NCBI RefSeq assembly: GCF_021496665.1
Contig: NZ_CP071246.1
Span: 2,108,001 to 2,172,000, forward strand
Origin: Corynebacterium sp. CNCTC7651
GTDB taxonomy: Bacteria; Actinomycetota; Actinomycetes; Mycobacteriales; Mycobacteriaceae
Length of the DNA stretch: 64,000 nucleotides
Reading direction: 5' to 3'
Shown: one piece after another, positions 27,795 to 36,265 of the stretch
Layout: the number at the start of each line of letters is the position of its first letter
How positions within the stretch are numbered: position 1 is the first letter of the stretch
Position numbers and translations under genes: made by a program
Notes under the pieces: generated by a model
Told to the model about the DNA's origin: nothing
Seen by the model: only the letters and a program-made list of their open reading frames with translations
Databases searched by the model: none

Positions 27795-28562
27795 CTAGCG
27801 GGGCACGATCAGCGGCCCTCCTGCCACCGGGTCTTCGGCGACCACGGCAGGCAGAGAGAATACGTCGGCAAGCAACTGCTCCGACACAACCTCGGCGGGT
27901 GTACCCGCCGCTTGCACCTCGCCGCCTTTCATCACGACTAACTGGTCGGAAAAACGCGCCGCGAGGTTCAAATCGTGCAGTACCATGACCACGGTGCGCC
28001 CCATGTCATCGGCGAGACGGCGAATGAGTGCAAGCAGCTCGACGGAGTGGGAAAGGTCCAGATACGTGGTCGGCTCGTCCAAAAGCACGAGCGGGGTGTC
28101 TTGGGCGAGAACCATCGCGATCCACGCGCGCTGCCGCTGCCCGCCGGAGAGCCGCTCGAGCGGGCGCTCCGCAAACTCGGCCACCTGGGTCAGCTCCATC
28201 ACTTCGTCCACCGTCGCGCGGTCTTTCTCCGAGCTCTGGCGCAGCCACGTCTGGTGCGGGTGGCGCCCGCGCCCGACCAGGTCCCGCACCGTCAGCCCGT
28301 CCGGCGCTACGGGGGTTTGTGGCAGCACCGCGAGCGTGCGGGCGATCTCGCGGCGTTTCATCTCCGCAGTGTTTCGGCCGTCCAAGACAACCTCGCCATG
28401 CTCGCGCGGGATCAGGCCAGCGACCGCACGCAACAACGTTGATTTGCCGCAGCCGTTCGGTCCGACGATGGTGGTGACGCCGCCGCGCGGGACGTCAAGG
28501 GCGAGCCCGTCGATGATCGTTGCCGCACCGTAGCTGACAGTGAGATCACGCACGTGAAGCAT
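27795..28562 (-). CDS. iron-siderophore ABC transporter ATP-binding protein (FecE/FhuC-type)
   Basis: A 255-residue ABC ATPase with Walker A GPNGCGKSTLL near residue 34, the Q-loop VLPQTPVAPDGLT, signature LSGGQRQRAW near 139, Walker B PLVLLDEPTTYLD near 160 and the switch His in VMVLHDLN. The highest similarity by eye is to siderophore importers of the FecE/FhuC/FepC group. Its ATG overlaps the stop of the upstream permease by 1 bp. It is the last gene of a four-gene minus-strand operon under the iron box at 31504. Confidence 0.93.
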   Translation of the reverse strand: MLHVRDLTVSYGAATIIDGLALDVPRGGVTTIVGPNGCGKSTLLRAVAGLIPREHGEVVLDGRNTAEMKRREIARTLAVLPQTPVAPDGLTVRDLVGRGRHPHQTWLRQSSEKDRATVDEVMELTQVAEFAERPLERLSGGQRQRAWIAMVLAQDTPLVLLDEPTTYLDLSHSVELLALIRRLADDMGRTVVMVLHDLNLAARFSDQLVVMKGGEVQAAGTPAEVVSEQLLADVFSLPAVVAEDPVAGGPLIVPR

Positions 28563-29560
28563 TACAAGGTCACCTTTCTGGACGCGCGCATCAGCGCATA
28601 GAGCAGAGCCGCCCCACCGAACGCCGACGTGGCCACGCCTACCGGCAAGTCACCCGGCACAACGGTGCGCACCGCGAGGTCCGCACCAGCGACGATTAGC
28701 GCGCCGGCAACCATCGCGGTGCCGAGTGGGGGCGTGGGGGTATGCGCTAGTCGACGGCCCACGTGCGGCGCCACAAACGCCACAAAAGCAATCGGACCTG
28801 AAGCCGCCACCGCCGTCGATGTCAACGCCACGGCAAGCACCATGAGCACAAGCTGGGTGCGCCGCGGATCAACACCCAGTCCCGCGGCCATGTCGGCGCC
28901 GAGAGATAGGGCTTCGAGCTGGAACGCCGCCCAGCGCAGCAGCGGCACAACCAACGCAACCGCCACCAGCACAGCAGCGGCGTCACCCCATCCCGAGGAT
29001 CCGACCGAGCCGGTCACCCACGCCTGAGCTTTGCCCACATCGCGGTAGTCGGCGCGGACGAGGAGGAACGAGTTGTACGCCACCGCCAGGGCATTGAGGA
29101 TGATGCCAGCGAAGATGAGCTGGAACGATCCCAGACCGCCCCCGCGGCTGAGCCACCACATCGCCACGGAGACCGCGATCCCGCCGACAAACGCACTCAG
29201 CGGCACCCCGAGCGCGCTGAGCAGCACCCCGGTGCCGCCACCCGCGAGCAGTGCCGTGAGTGCGAACGCCGACGCACCTGAAACAACGCCCAGGATGTCT
29301 GGGCTGGCCAGCGGGTTACCAGTGATCGTCTGAAAGATCGCGCCCGCGAATCCGAGCGCGGCCCCCACCGCCAGCGCCGTGGCAACACGCGGCAAGCGCC
29401 ACTCGACGACCACCGTGCGGGCCATGCCGGTGGACTGTCCGGTAAGGGCGGCGAGGACGTCATGAGGCCCAAGCCCGAATTCCCCCACCATGATGCCCCC
29501 GAGCGCAACGGCGAGCCCGCACGCCGCGAGCACGACATTGACTACAAACGTGCGGGTCAC
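28562..29560 (-). CDS. iron-siderophore ABC transporter permease, FecCD family
   Basis: A 332-residue membrane permease with about ten helices. Family landmarks are VEWRLPRVATALAVGAALGF, GNPLASPDILGVVSGASAF, the coupling region GPIAFVAFVAPHVGRRLA and the PGDLPVGVATSAFGG tail. It pairs with the next-upstream permease, overlapped by 4 bp, to form the heterodimeric channel. The ABC ATPase follows. Confidence 0.93.
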   Translation of the reverse strand: MTRTFVVNVVLAACGLAVALGGIMVGEFGLGPHDVLAALTGQSTGMARTVVVEWRLPRVATALAVGAALGFAGAIFQTITGNPLASPDILGVVSGASAFALTALLAGGGTGVLLSALGVPLSAFVGGIAVSVAMWWLSRGGGLGSFQLIFAGIILNALAVAYNSFLLVRADYRDVGKAQAWVTGSVGSSGWGDAAAVLVAVALVVPLLRWAAFQLEALSLGADMAAGLGVDPRRTQLVLMVLAVALTSTAVAASGPIAFVAFVAPHVGRRLAHTPTPPLGTAMVAGALIVAGADLAVRTVVPGDLPVGVATSAFGGAALLYALMRASRKVTL

Positions 29561-30576
29561 AGCTTCGCCCCTTTCCGCAGCAGGTACAAGGCGAACGGGG
29601 CGCCGACGAAGGCGAGGGTGATGCCAACTTGCAGCTCACCAGGGCGGGCGATGACTCGGCCGGCGACATCCGCAAGGAGCAGCAGCGTCGCACCGGCAAG
29701 CGCGGAGCACGGCAGCACCAGCCGGTAATCTGGCCCAGTCAGGGAGCGAACGATATGCGGCACTACCAAGCCGACAAACCCGATCGGGCCCGCCCCCGCC
29801 ACAGCTGCACCGGCAAGCAGGGCGACCAGCAGGATCCCCACCGCGCGTGCAGCTGCGACGTTGACGCCGAGGGAGTGCGCGACGTCATCGCCCAAGTTCA
29901 CCATGTTTACCCGGTTCGCCGTGGCGAACGCGGCGACCAGGCCGACCAGGATGACCGGGGCGACGGTGGCGACAACGTGCATGTCCCGGCCCGCTACGGA
30001 GCCCGCCGTCCAAAACCTCATGTCATTGAGGCTTTGAGTGTTTGTGAGCACGATTCCGCTGGTCAGCGCGGAACATACCGCACCGAGTGCGGACCCGCCG
30101 AGCACCACCGTGATCGGGGTGGAGCCGCGGCTTCGCGCGCTCAGTGCGAATACGAGCGCTACCGCCGATGTCGCGCCGAGGAAACCGACCACCACCGCGA
30201 CCAGCACCGGTAGCGAGCCGAACACGGCAGTTGCCGCAGCCACTGCAAGCGCCGCCCCTGGGGCGATGCCCAACAGGTTTGTGTCCGCCAGCGGGTTGCG
30301 TGTGTGCCCCTGGAGCAGGGCTCCCGCTGTGCCTAGCGCCGAGCCGGCGAGCAGGCCCAGCAGCGTGCGTGGAACCCGTAGATGGGCAACCACGTGCGCC
30401 TCCTCGCTGACCTGCTCAGATTTGGTGTGGAATGCGAGGGCAAGCCCGTCACGCACAGCGTTGACGCTTTCTGCCACGCTCATCTCCCGCGCGCCGACGG
30501 CGAGCGAGAGCAACGCTGCGGCGACAGCCGAAATCCCGAGCACAACGACGAATACCGCGTGTTTAGTCGCACTCAT
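29557..30576 (-). CDS. iron-siderophore ABC transporter permease, FecCD family (second subunit)
   Basis: A 339-residue FecCD permease with about ten helices. Landmarks are LRVPRTLLGLLAGSALGTAG, GNPLADTNLLGIAPGAAL, GPIGFVGLVVPHIVRSLTG and the end GELQVGITLAFVGAPFALYL. The order of two FecCD permeases followed by the ATPase is the usual one for catecholate or hydroxamate uptake in corynebacteria. It begins 6 bp after the siderophore-interacting protein gene stop. Confidence 0.93.
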   Translation of the reverse strand: MSATKHAVFVVVLGISAVAAALLSLAVGAREMSVAESVNAVRDGLALAFHTKSEQVSEEAHVVAHLRVPRTLLGLLAGSALGTAGALLQGHTRNPLADTNLLGIAPGAALAVAAATAVFGSLPVLVAVVVGFLGATSAVALVFALSARSRGSTPITVVLGGSALGAVCSALTSGIVLTNTQSLNDMRFWTAGSVAGRDMHVVATVAPVILVGLVAAFATANRVNMVNLGDDVAHSLGVNVAAARAVGILLVALLAGAAVAGAGPIGFVGLVVPHIVRSLTGPDYRLVLPCSALAGATLLLLADVAGRVIARPGELQVGITLAFVGAPFALYLLRKGAKL

Positions 30577-30582
30577 GGTCTG

Positions 30583-31491
30583 TCACCGCCAGTACCCCAT
30601 GAACGAGACGTGTTGGCGCGGCAACCCTGCCTCATTTACCAACAGGCGGCGCATTGCTTTCACCGAAGTGTTCTTGCCGGCGATCCAGTAGTAGGTGTGG
30701 CCGGACGCGCCCGCCCCACCGTTGATGGGCTCCCCGCTTCCTGAATACGTCGGGGTTTCCCAGACATTGTCTCGGTCTCGCTGATCCTCTTCGTCGTTAT
30801 CAGGCTCATCGGCGGTGGGACCTACTGGGGCTCGCAGCAGCTCAATGTCCTGTTTGAGCTGCGTGTAAAGCATGTCCCCATGCCCGGCTTCGGGCTCGGT
30901 GCGGAAGTGCCAACGGACGTCAACGTGGGCAGGCGCATCGATTTGGAGTGCGTTGCCCACCGGCACCTCAATGTCGGCGGAACCGGCGAGGTCTTCGGGC
31001 CAGTCCTCCAGTACTCGGGAGATCGCCGGAAGAGCGGTTTCATCGCCGTACAGTCGAGCGGCCGCGGCGGTGCCAGGAGCGAATTCGATGCCGACGCCGG
31101 ACGCGTCATCGCGGGTCGGCCCGATGATCCACAGCTTCTGCCCGGGCAGTGCGCTTTCCGCCCACGCGGAGGCCGGCCCAGCGTTGTGGCTGTGCAGCAC
31201 GAAATCCACATCGAGTTCGTCCGGGTTACCGTCGTTGCGCCTGAGGTCGCGAATGGAGTAGGTACGGAGATGCCCGCGCGCTTGTTCCGGCATCGCGCGC
31301 CAGAGGTCCCACCACCCCTCGGCCGGCAAATCGACAAGCCCTGCCTCCGACGGGATGATGAGTTTGATCCGCAGGTCCATGATGGGCACAGCGGGGCCCA
31401 TTGCGTCGACACCAGTGAACGTCACACGTTGAAAACTCGGTGCGATGCGCTCGCTGCGAACGACTTTTGCAAGGAAGGGCCGGAAGCTCAC
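30583..31491 (-). CDS. siderophore-interacting protein, FAD/NAD(P)H ferric reductase
   Basis: A 302-residue protein of the ViuB/YqjH family that releases iron from imported ferric siderophores by flavin-dependent reduction. The N-terminal FAD-binding barrel has RTYSIRDLR (about 95-103) and AGPASAWAESALPGQ; the C-terminal SIP domain ends HTYYWIAGKNTSVKAMRRLL and FMGYWR. An acidic insertion of about 25 residues (near 225-250, DEPDNDEEDQRDRD) is longer than usual. It is the first gene of the minus-strand iron operon, with a DtxR box 13 bp upstream. ATG start. Confidence 0.92.
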   Translation of the reverse strand: MSFRPFLAKVVRSERIAPSFQRVTFTGVDAMGPAVPIMDLRIKLIIPSEAGLVDLPAEGWWDLWRAMPEQARGHLRTYSIRDLRRNDGNPDELDVDFVLHSHNAGPASAWAESALPGQKLWIIGPTRDDASGVGIEFAPGTAAAARLYGDETALPAISRVLEDWPEDLAGSADIEVPVGNALQIDAPAHVDVRWHFRTEPEAGHGDMLYTQLKQDIELLRAPVGPTADEPDNDEEDQRDRDNVWETPTYSGSGEPINGGAGASGHTYYWIAGKNTSVKAMRRLLVNEAGLPRQHVSFMGYWR

Positions 31492-31503
31492 TACACGAAC
31501 TAT

Positions 31504-31522
31504 ATAGGATTGCCTACCCTAA
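31504..31522 (-). promoter_or_regulatory. DtxR-type iron box before the siderophore uptake operon
   Basis: On the minus strand TTAGGGTAGGCAATCCTAT matches the 19-bp DtxR consensus at most positions and is centred about 20 bp before the start of the siderophore-interacting protein gene. Together with the box at 26785 it places both converging iron transcripts under the same regulator. Confidence 0.7.
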
Positions 31523-31928
31523 CACAAGTGTGGGGCTTGTTGATCAGCAAAGGCTCTTACTGCTGCCACATCATGCTCGGAGCCGCCAGCGCCTTGCGGT
31601 CGCGCGCGATAATGAGGCGGTCCAACGCACTTCAGCCGCGAGTGCAGCCGCACTGAGGGTGGTTCAGCAGGCGAGCCGTGAAAGCGCTTATCAGATTCGC
31701 TCCCTTGCTCACCTACGTTCGATACGTTAGAAGGTGTCATCTCCCCCAGATCTTTTCAACGTTAGCAATGGCGAAAGGTGCCCCGGCCGCAGTTCATAAC
31801 CCCTGATCCCACACAGAAGACCACCAGAACATCCAACTCACAAGGTTCAGCAACAGCAGAACCCACGCGCCCATCCAGCGCCGCCCTCCCCCGCCTCCCA
31901 GCTAGTGAGTTAAAACACGTAACTTGCA
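31523..31928. other. intergenic stretch with relic of an antiporter C-terminus
   Basis: About 400 bp with no convincing gene. On the minus strand at 31564-31626 a 22-codon frame reads LDRLIIARDRKALAAPSMM then WQQ and stop; it resembles the C-terminus LDRLMIARERDAL of the Na+/H+ antiporter encoded at 39815-41419. The two loci share TCGCGCGCGATNATGAGGCG over a 23-bp stretch (31601-31623 and 39870-39892) with one mismatch. A TGA lies just upstream in the frame, and the other frame continues AAALAAEV, suggesting a frameshifted remnant. The rest (31650-31928) shows nothing I can assign. The area begins the accessory island. Confidence 0.4.
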
Positions 31929-32786
31929 GTGTCTGCCCAGGAATATTCAACCTTTCGTCGACGGGAGTTTTCCCCGATCACTTCTTCAATTTCAGGGCCA
32001 TGCGGTAGCCGTGCAGCGGAAGCGGAAAACGCTACGCACACCTACGACCCCAACGGGAAGCGTCAGAACCCGACCATCACCTTCTTCTCCGGCGACGCGT
32101 CCAAGAACGACTACATCGTGGCGAACCAGATCACCATCCGGAATCTGGACAAGGAGCGGCGGTTTGACGTTGTGCTGTATGTCAACGGGATGCCGTTAGG
32201 GATCATCGAATTGAAACAGTCCGGTTCCACGGCCACCGTCGAGAATGCGTTCAACCAGCTCCGAACCTACGTTGAAGAATTCCCGATGGCGTTCCGCTTC
32301 GCCAACTTTGTGGTCGCTTCCGACGGCATCGATGCCATCTACGGCACGTCGTTCACCCCGCGCGAGCACATGAGCACATGGCGTGTCGACGATGACGGAG
32401 AACCATTTGAACAGGCTCCCCTCGTCGTCGTTGACGGCGAGCAGATGACCGAATTCGACATGCTCATGTGGGGCTTGTTCAATGTCGAGCGTTTCGGCCA
32501 GATCTTCGTGGATTTCACCGCGTTCGATGAAATGGACGGGGAGCTGCGTATGCGTGTGGCTAAACCACACCAGTACTTCGCTGTGACGATTGAACACTCG
32601 GTATTGGCCCCGAGGCGTAACGCAGGTTCGCCATCCCGACGGCCGGATCGAGCGGAAAGATACAGATGGGCGGATCGAAGAGGAGGAAGTAGCAGAGATT
32701 TGGGGAAGGTTGATTTCTCTACTTCACGCAACCAACCCATACGACGAAGCCATCAACCGGCCTGCCACTATCGCTTATCTGCGTGA
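31929..32786 (+). pseudogene. truncated type I restriction endonuclease subunit HsdR remnant
   Basis: Homology to the N-terminal nuclease domain of HsdR runs from about 32030 to 32590. It includes NDYIVANQITIRNLDKERRF, the PD-(D/E)xK core FDVVLYVNGMPLGIIELKQSG with the Asp and the Glu-x-Lys, ENAFNQLRTYVEEFP, and MLMWGLFNVERFGQIFVDF. It reaches KPHQYFAVT, where the helicase motor should begin, then runs into unrelated sequence. The true N-terminus is not visible either, and no hsdM or hsdS lies nearby. The residual frame has a GTG at 31929 and continues to 32786. This is a dead fragment of a restriction system left in the island. Confidence 0.75.
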
Positions 32787-32985
32787 AGTAACAAGCCGGC
32801 TAATCCGAACTCTGAATGAGCATATTCTCCACCTACACGGCTCATCCCACCTTTTATGTGGCCAATTTTGGTCGGATCCTCCAAACTTCTACCTGTTTAG
32901 TGATGTGGGCGACGCTGAAGAAATTGACGGTGCACTCCTCGGAAACGAGCATTTAGCTACGGCCCAAGCGCCCCAATCGGGATGA
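32590..32985 (+). CDS. unrecognised open frame after the HsdR remnant
   Basis: A 131-codon frame whose middle (RIERKDTDGRIEEEEVAEIW, GRLISLLHATNPYDEAINRP, TSRLIRTLNEHILHLHG) has the composition of real protein: charged helices and a loop. Its start overlaps the HsdR remnant and its end overlaps the convergent ATPase gene by 29 bp. I do not recognise a family. It may be another truncated piece of a mobile or defence gene, out of frame with the HsdR part. No ribosome site is evident. Confidence 0.3.
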   Translation: MNTRYWPRGVTQVRHPDGRIERKDTDGRIEEEEVAEIWGRLISLLHATNPYDEAINRPATIAYLREVTSRLIRTLNEHILHLHGSSHLLCGQFWSDPPNFYLFSDVGDAEEIDGALLGNEHLATAQAPQSG

Positions 32986-34177
32986 CGGCTACACCATCGT
33001 TTCGTCGAATGGCAGGGCCACCAGAGGTGATTACCACCAACGCCGGATCGTCCTCTAGCTGGCCAGCGAACCGTTTCAGAGTGTCGGCGGCGTGATCGAT
33101 TACCTCGGGACTGTACCCGAGCTTCACCTCGACGAGCACGTCCCGACCGCCGACGTTCGCGACCGCGTCTACCTCTAATTTCGTGTTTAGACGGGCGTGG
33201 TAGACCGTTCTGCCCGTAAGAGCCCGCAGTTCGTGCACCACGAGGGACTCAAAGAGTTGGCCGAAATAGGCGGGATCGCGCAGCAGGTGCTCCGGACCGC
33301 GGTCGAGTGCAGCCATGGCGAAGGAGGGGTCAGCGAGATGGCGCTTTGGTGCTTTCCGCAGCGTCGCCTTCGAGCGCAGGTGCGTGAACCAAGCAGGCTG
33401 ATCTACGGAGACAAAAATGCTCGCCAGTGCGCCAAGATAGTCCCGTGTTGTTTCCCGTGAGGTATCGGAATCTGTGGCGATGGTTTGCAGCTCTAGCTCT
33501 GTGCCAATGCCGCGAGCAAGCGAACGGATCATCCGCCTTACGCGCTCCGAGTCACGCTTCACCCCTCCGACAGTGTGGATGTCCACGTCGGCGACGGTTT
33601 GGATGTAATCCCGGACGTTGTCCAGGGCGTTGCCAAGCGGAAGCCCAACGTTGTACGGCAATCCGCCCCGGCACACCCTTTCAGCGAGTTCCGGCAGTGT
33701 CAGTGCGGGCGCAGAGAACGGCAACGGGTCACCAGCGACCACCGCGGCAAGAGAAACCGACCCGTCGGATTCCCCTGTCTCAAACAAGGTCATCGTCGAC
33801 ATCGTCATGCGGGCGAACCGGCCAGCGCCCGAGTGGCTCGTCACGTCCGCCCCGGGTGCCGTGGAACCGGTGAAAATGAACTGCCCTTTCGCCCGGCGCT
33901 CATCAATCGAGTGCCGCGCGAAATCCCAGAGACGCGGTTGCAGCTGCCATTCATCGATCAGGCGCGGCGTCGCGCCCTCCAACAACAGCCGCGGGTCCGT
34001 GTCCATGGCAAGTACGACACCGGGATCCGTCTCCACGTTGAGGAAACTCGCAGCTTGCCGCTTCGCCGTTTCTGTCTTCCCGCAGCCTTTCGGCCCCTGA
34101 ATCAGTACCCCGCCCTGACGACGGAGCGCCCTTTCCAATTCGCCATCCGCGAGACGCGGTAAATACCCGTCAGCCAT
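32957..34177 (-). CDS. P-loop ATPase with AAA_14 and DUF4143 domains
   Basis: A 406-residue protein. The N-terminal AAA_14 domain has Walker A GPKGCGKTETAKR at about 28-40, the family motif RLIDEWQLQPRLWDF near 92 and the sensor FTGSTAPG near 120. The DUF4143 C-terminal half has LPLGNALDNVRDYIQTVADV, FGQLFESLVVHELRAL, and a nuclease-like strand pattern EVDAVANVGGRDVLVEVKLG near 345 (Asp and Glu-x-Lys). Such proteins are common, sporadic and of uncertain function; some are thought to act in defence or toxin-like roles. ATG at 34177. The 23-bp repeat array lies directly upstream. Base composition and neighbours mark it as accessory. Confidence 0.85.
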   Translation of the reverse strand: MADGYLPRLADGELERALRRQGGVLIQGPKGCGKTETAKRQAASFLNVETDPGVVLAMDTDPRLLLEGATPRLIDEWQLQPRLWDFARHSIDERRAKGQFIFTGSTAPGADVTSHSGAGRFARMTMSTMTLFETGESDGSVSLAAVVAGDPLPFSAPALTLPELAERVCRGGLPYNVGLPLGNALDNVRDYIQTVADVDIHTVGGVKRDSERVRRMIRSLARGIGTELELQTIATDSDTSRETTRDYLGALASIFVSVDQPAWFTHLRSKATLRKAPKRHLADPSFAMAALDRGPEHLLRDPAYFGQLFESLVVHELRALTGRTVYHARLNTKLEVDAVANVGGRDVLVEVKLGYSPEVIDHAADTLKRFAGQLEDDPALVVITSGGPAIRRNDGVAVIPIGALGP

Positions 34178-34209
34178 GGGTCCTCATCGTAGCAGCTAGT
34201 GGGTCTGGG

Positions 34210-34301
34210 TTGGCGTTTTGAAAGCCATCTGCTTGGCGTTTTGAAAACGGTTTGCTTGGCGTTTTAAAAACGAGTTGTTTGGCGTTTGGGAAATCAGCTT
34301 A
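34210..34301 (+). repeat. array of four 23-bp direct repeats between divergent ATPase genes
   Basis: The unit TTGGCGTTTTGAAA plus nine variable bases begins at 34210, 34233, 34256 and 34279, an exact 23-bp period. The third copy has TTTTAAAA and the fourth has TTTGGGAAA. A period near two helical turns puts every copy on the same DNA face, as in iterons or cooperative operators. The array begins 33 bp upstream of the DUF4143 ATPase start. It is contiguous with no spacers, so it is not CRISPR. Confidence 0.85.
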
Positions 34302-34369
34302 GGGCGGAGAGTGAGGAAAATGTCGTCGGACTACTTCGGCAGAGAAAGCGGGCCAGTTGCGGACCGCAA

Positions 34370-34406
34370 GATTGTAAAAATAGTAAAGATTGTAAGAGAT
34401 AGTAAA
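34370..34406 (+). repeat. AT-rich tandem duplication before the second ATPase
   Basis: GATTGTAAAAATAGTAAA (34370-34387) is followed by GATTGTAAGAGATAGTAAA (34388-34406). These lie a few bases upstream of the plus-strand ATPase gene in otherwise GC-rich DNA. Such AT-rich tandem DNA may be a promoter, an unwinding element or an operator. Confidence 0.6.
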
Positions 34407-34428
34407 GATGCGGGAAGGAACGGAAATT

Positions 34429-35622
34429 GTGACAGCTATCGGCCGACGACCAAGGAATCCCTTTACCTCGACGCTTGGACGAACTCCACCGGTAGTAGTC
34501 GGGCGCGAGCGATATGTTCAGGAATTTTCCAACGCGTTGTATGACGGCCCCGGAGCGCACGAACGCATCTCAATTGTGACCGGACCACGCGGCATCGGCA
34601 AGACCGTGTTACTCAACGAGTTGGAAGACTCTGCCAGATCCCAATCGTGGCACGTTGTCTCGGAAACGACGACGCAGGGGTTCACCGCTCGAATCCGAGA
34701 TGCAATCTTGCGCCTCATTGTCCGCAACTTTGACGTACCAAGCCGCAGACTCATCGGTTTCACTCTCCCCTTCAACACGGGAGCAACGTGGGAACACACG
34801 GCAACGCACCAACCCGCTCCGACTCTTCGCTCTGTACTGGAGGATTTTTTCGAGCTTCAAGAGACGCGCGACCGCGAACGTCGGCAAGATCCCACTGGCC
34901 TGCTTATCACGCTTGATGAACTGCATTATGCGCATATGCAGGACATCGTGGAGTTCGGAACAACCATCCAGCACATGGTTCGCGATGGGCGCGAAATCGC
35001 TGTAGCTATGGCTGGCATCCCGAGCGCGGTGAAACCGTTACTTGCGGCTAACGAGGGGAAGAACCCAGTTACGTTTTTGCGCCGCGCGAACCGCATAGAA
35101 ATTGGCCTTATCTCAGAGAATGAGGTTGCCCGCGCCTTGCGAGAGCCAGTTGAGGCTGCTGGGTGGTCGTGGACAGAAGACGCGCTCAGCGCTGCATGCG
35201 AAGCAACCGGCGGATACCCGTTTATGATCCAGCTTGTCGGGCAATACTCGTTCAGGAACTCGGATGGCGATGAGATCGCCATCGACGCCGTCGAAAAAGG
35301 CGTGGGAGATGCCCGCCGTCGCCTCGGCGAACTTGTCCACGAACCGTCACTCGCTGATCTCTCCCAGGTCGATCGGACTTTTCTCGTCGCAATGTCCCAC
35401 GATGATGGGCCATCGCGCATCGGGGATGTGGCTGAGCGCCTCGGTGTGGACGCCCAGTACGCCGGTAAGTACCGGCGCCGCCTCATCGACGCGGAAATGA
35501 TCCAACCGGCAGGCTACGGGTTCATCGACTTCGAGCTTCCCTACATGCGCGAGTACTTACGTTCCCACCCCGCATCGGACGCAATGGAGCAATTTTCGAT
35601 GTGGCCCGAGGACGAATCCTAG
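34429..35622 (+). CDS. AAA+ ATPase with C-terminal winged helix (AAA_16/ORC-like)
   Basis: A protein of about 397 residues. It has Walker A GPRGIGKTVLLNELE near residue 44, Walker B LLITLDELHYAH near 150, a sensor-like AVAMAGIPSAV near 185, and a lid domain with GGYPFMIQLVGQYS. The last 70 residues form a winged helix (SRIGDVAERLGVDAQYAGKY). The layout is that of archaeal-type AAA_16/Orc1-like ATPases found scattered in bacteria. I prefer the GTG at 34429, which has AAGGA about eight bases upstream; an ATG at 34408 adds seven residues with a weaker site. It is divergent from the DUF4143 ATPase across the repeat arrays. Function unknown. Confidence 0.8.
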   Translation: MTAIGRRPRNPFTSTLGRTPPVVVGRERYVQEFSNALYDGPGAHERISIVTGPRGIGKTVLLNELEDSARSQSWHVVSETTTQGFTARIRDAILRLIVRNFDVPSRRLIGFTLPFNTGATWEHTATHQPAPTLRSVLEDFFELQETRDRERRQDPTGLLITLDELHYAHMQDIVEFGTTIQHMVRDGREIAVAMAGIPSAVKPLLAANEGKNPVTFLRRANRIEIGLISENEVARALREPVEAAGWSWTEDALSAACEATGGYPFMIQLVGQYSFRNSDGDEIAIDAVEKGVGDARRRLGELVHEPSLADLSQVDRTFLVAMSHDDGPSRIGDVAERLGVDAQYAGKYRRRLIDAEMIQPAGYGFIDFELPYMREYLRSHPASDAMEQFSMWPEDES

Positions 35623-35626
35623 TGAC

Positions 35627-36265
35627 CTAGACAGCGACCTCGAACGGCGCCTCGGTGGCCTCGCGGACGGACTCGACGGTTTCGCCCGGCGCGACCTCGA
35701 TGAGGGTGAGGCCTTTCTTTTCATCCACCTCGAACACGGCGAGGTTGGTGATGATCAGGTTCACGCACTTCGCGCCCGTGAGCGGGAGGCGACACTCCGC
35801 GAGGACCTTGGAATCGCCCTTCTTGGTGGTGTGCTCCATCATCAGAATGACCTTCTTCGCGCCGTGAACCAGGTCCATCGCGCCGCCCATGCCCTTGACC
35901 ATCTTGCCCGGAATCATCCAGTTGGCCAGGTCGCCGAACTGGGAAACTTCCATGGCGCCCAGGACGGCGACGTCGATCGCGCGGGAGCGGATCATGCCGA
36001 AGCTGGTAGACGAGGAGAAGAACGAGCCGCCCGGTGCGACCGTGATGGTCTCCTTGCCGGCGTTGATCAGCTCCGGATCAACCGCATCGTCCTTCGGGTA
36101 CGGGCCAACGCCCAGGATGCCGTTCTCAGAGTGCAGCACAACCTCCAGGCCTTCCGGGAGGTAGCCCGGGATGAGCGTGGGCATGCCGATGCCCAGGTTC
36201 ACGTACTGCCCGTTCTCCAGCTCCTGCGCGGCACGCGCCGCCATTTCCTGCCGTGACCACGCCAT
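35627..36265 (-). CDS. pcaJ: 3-oxoadipate CoA-transferase subunit B
   Basis: A 212-residue CoA-transferase beta subunit that moves CoA from succinyl-CoA to beta-ketoadipate. The catalytic Glu sits in [12 protein letters not shown] near residue 46, after [35 protein letters not shown] and the [13 protein letters not shown] strand are family-typical. It shares a 1-bp overlap with the upstream pcaI gene. The closest alternative is an acetoacetate CoA-transferase (ScoB), but neighbouring pcaR and a beta-ketoadipyl thiolase favour the pca assignment. Confidence 0.88.
   Translation of the reverse strand: MAWSRQEMAARAAQELENGQYVNLGIGMPTLIPGYLPEGLEVVLHSENGILGVGPYPKDDAVDPELINAGKETITVAPGGSFFSSSTSFGMIRSRAIDVAVLGAMEVSQFGDLANWMIPGKMVKGMGGAMDLVHGAKKVILMMEHTTKKGDSKVLAECRLPLTGAKCVNLIITNLAVFEVDEKKGLTLIEVAPGETVESVREATEAPFEVAV

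Noticed and set aside
31762..31950. Short minus-strand frame of 62 codons starting MNIPGQTLQV
   Set aside because: No ribosome site, no family, and composition typical of non-coding DNA.
34210..34301. CRISPR-like array
   Set aside because: The four 23-bp units are contiguous with no unique spacers, and no cas genes are present.
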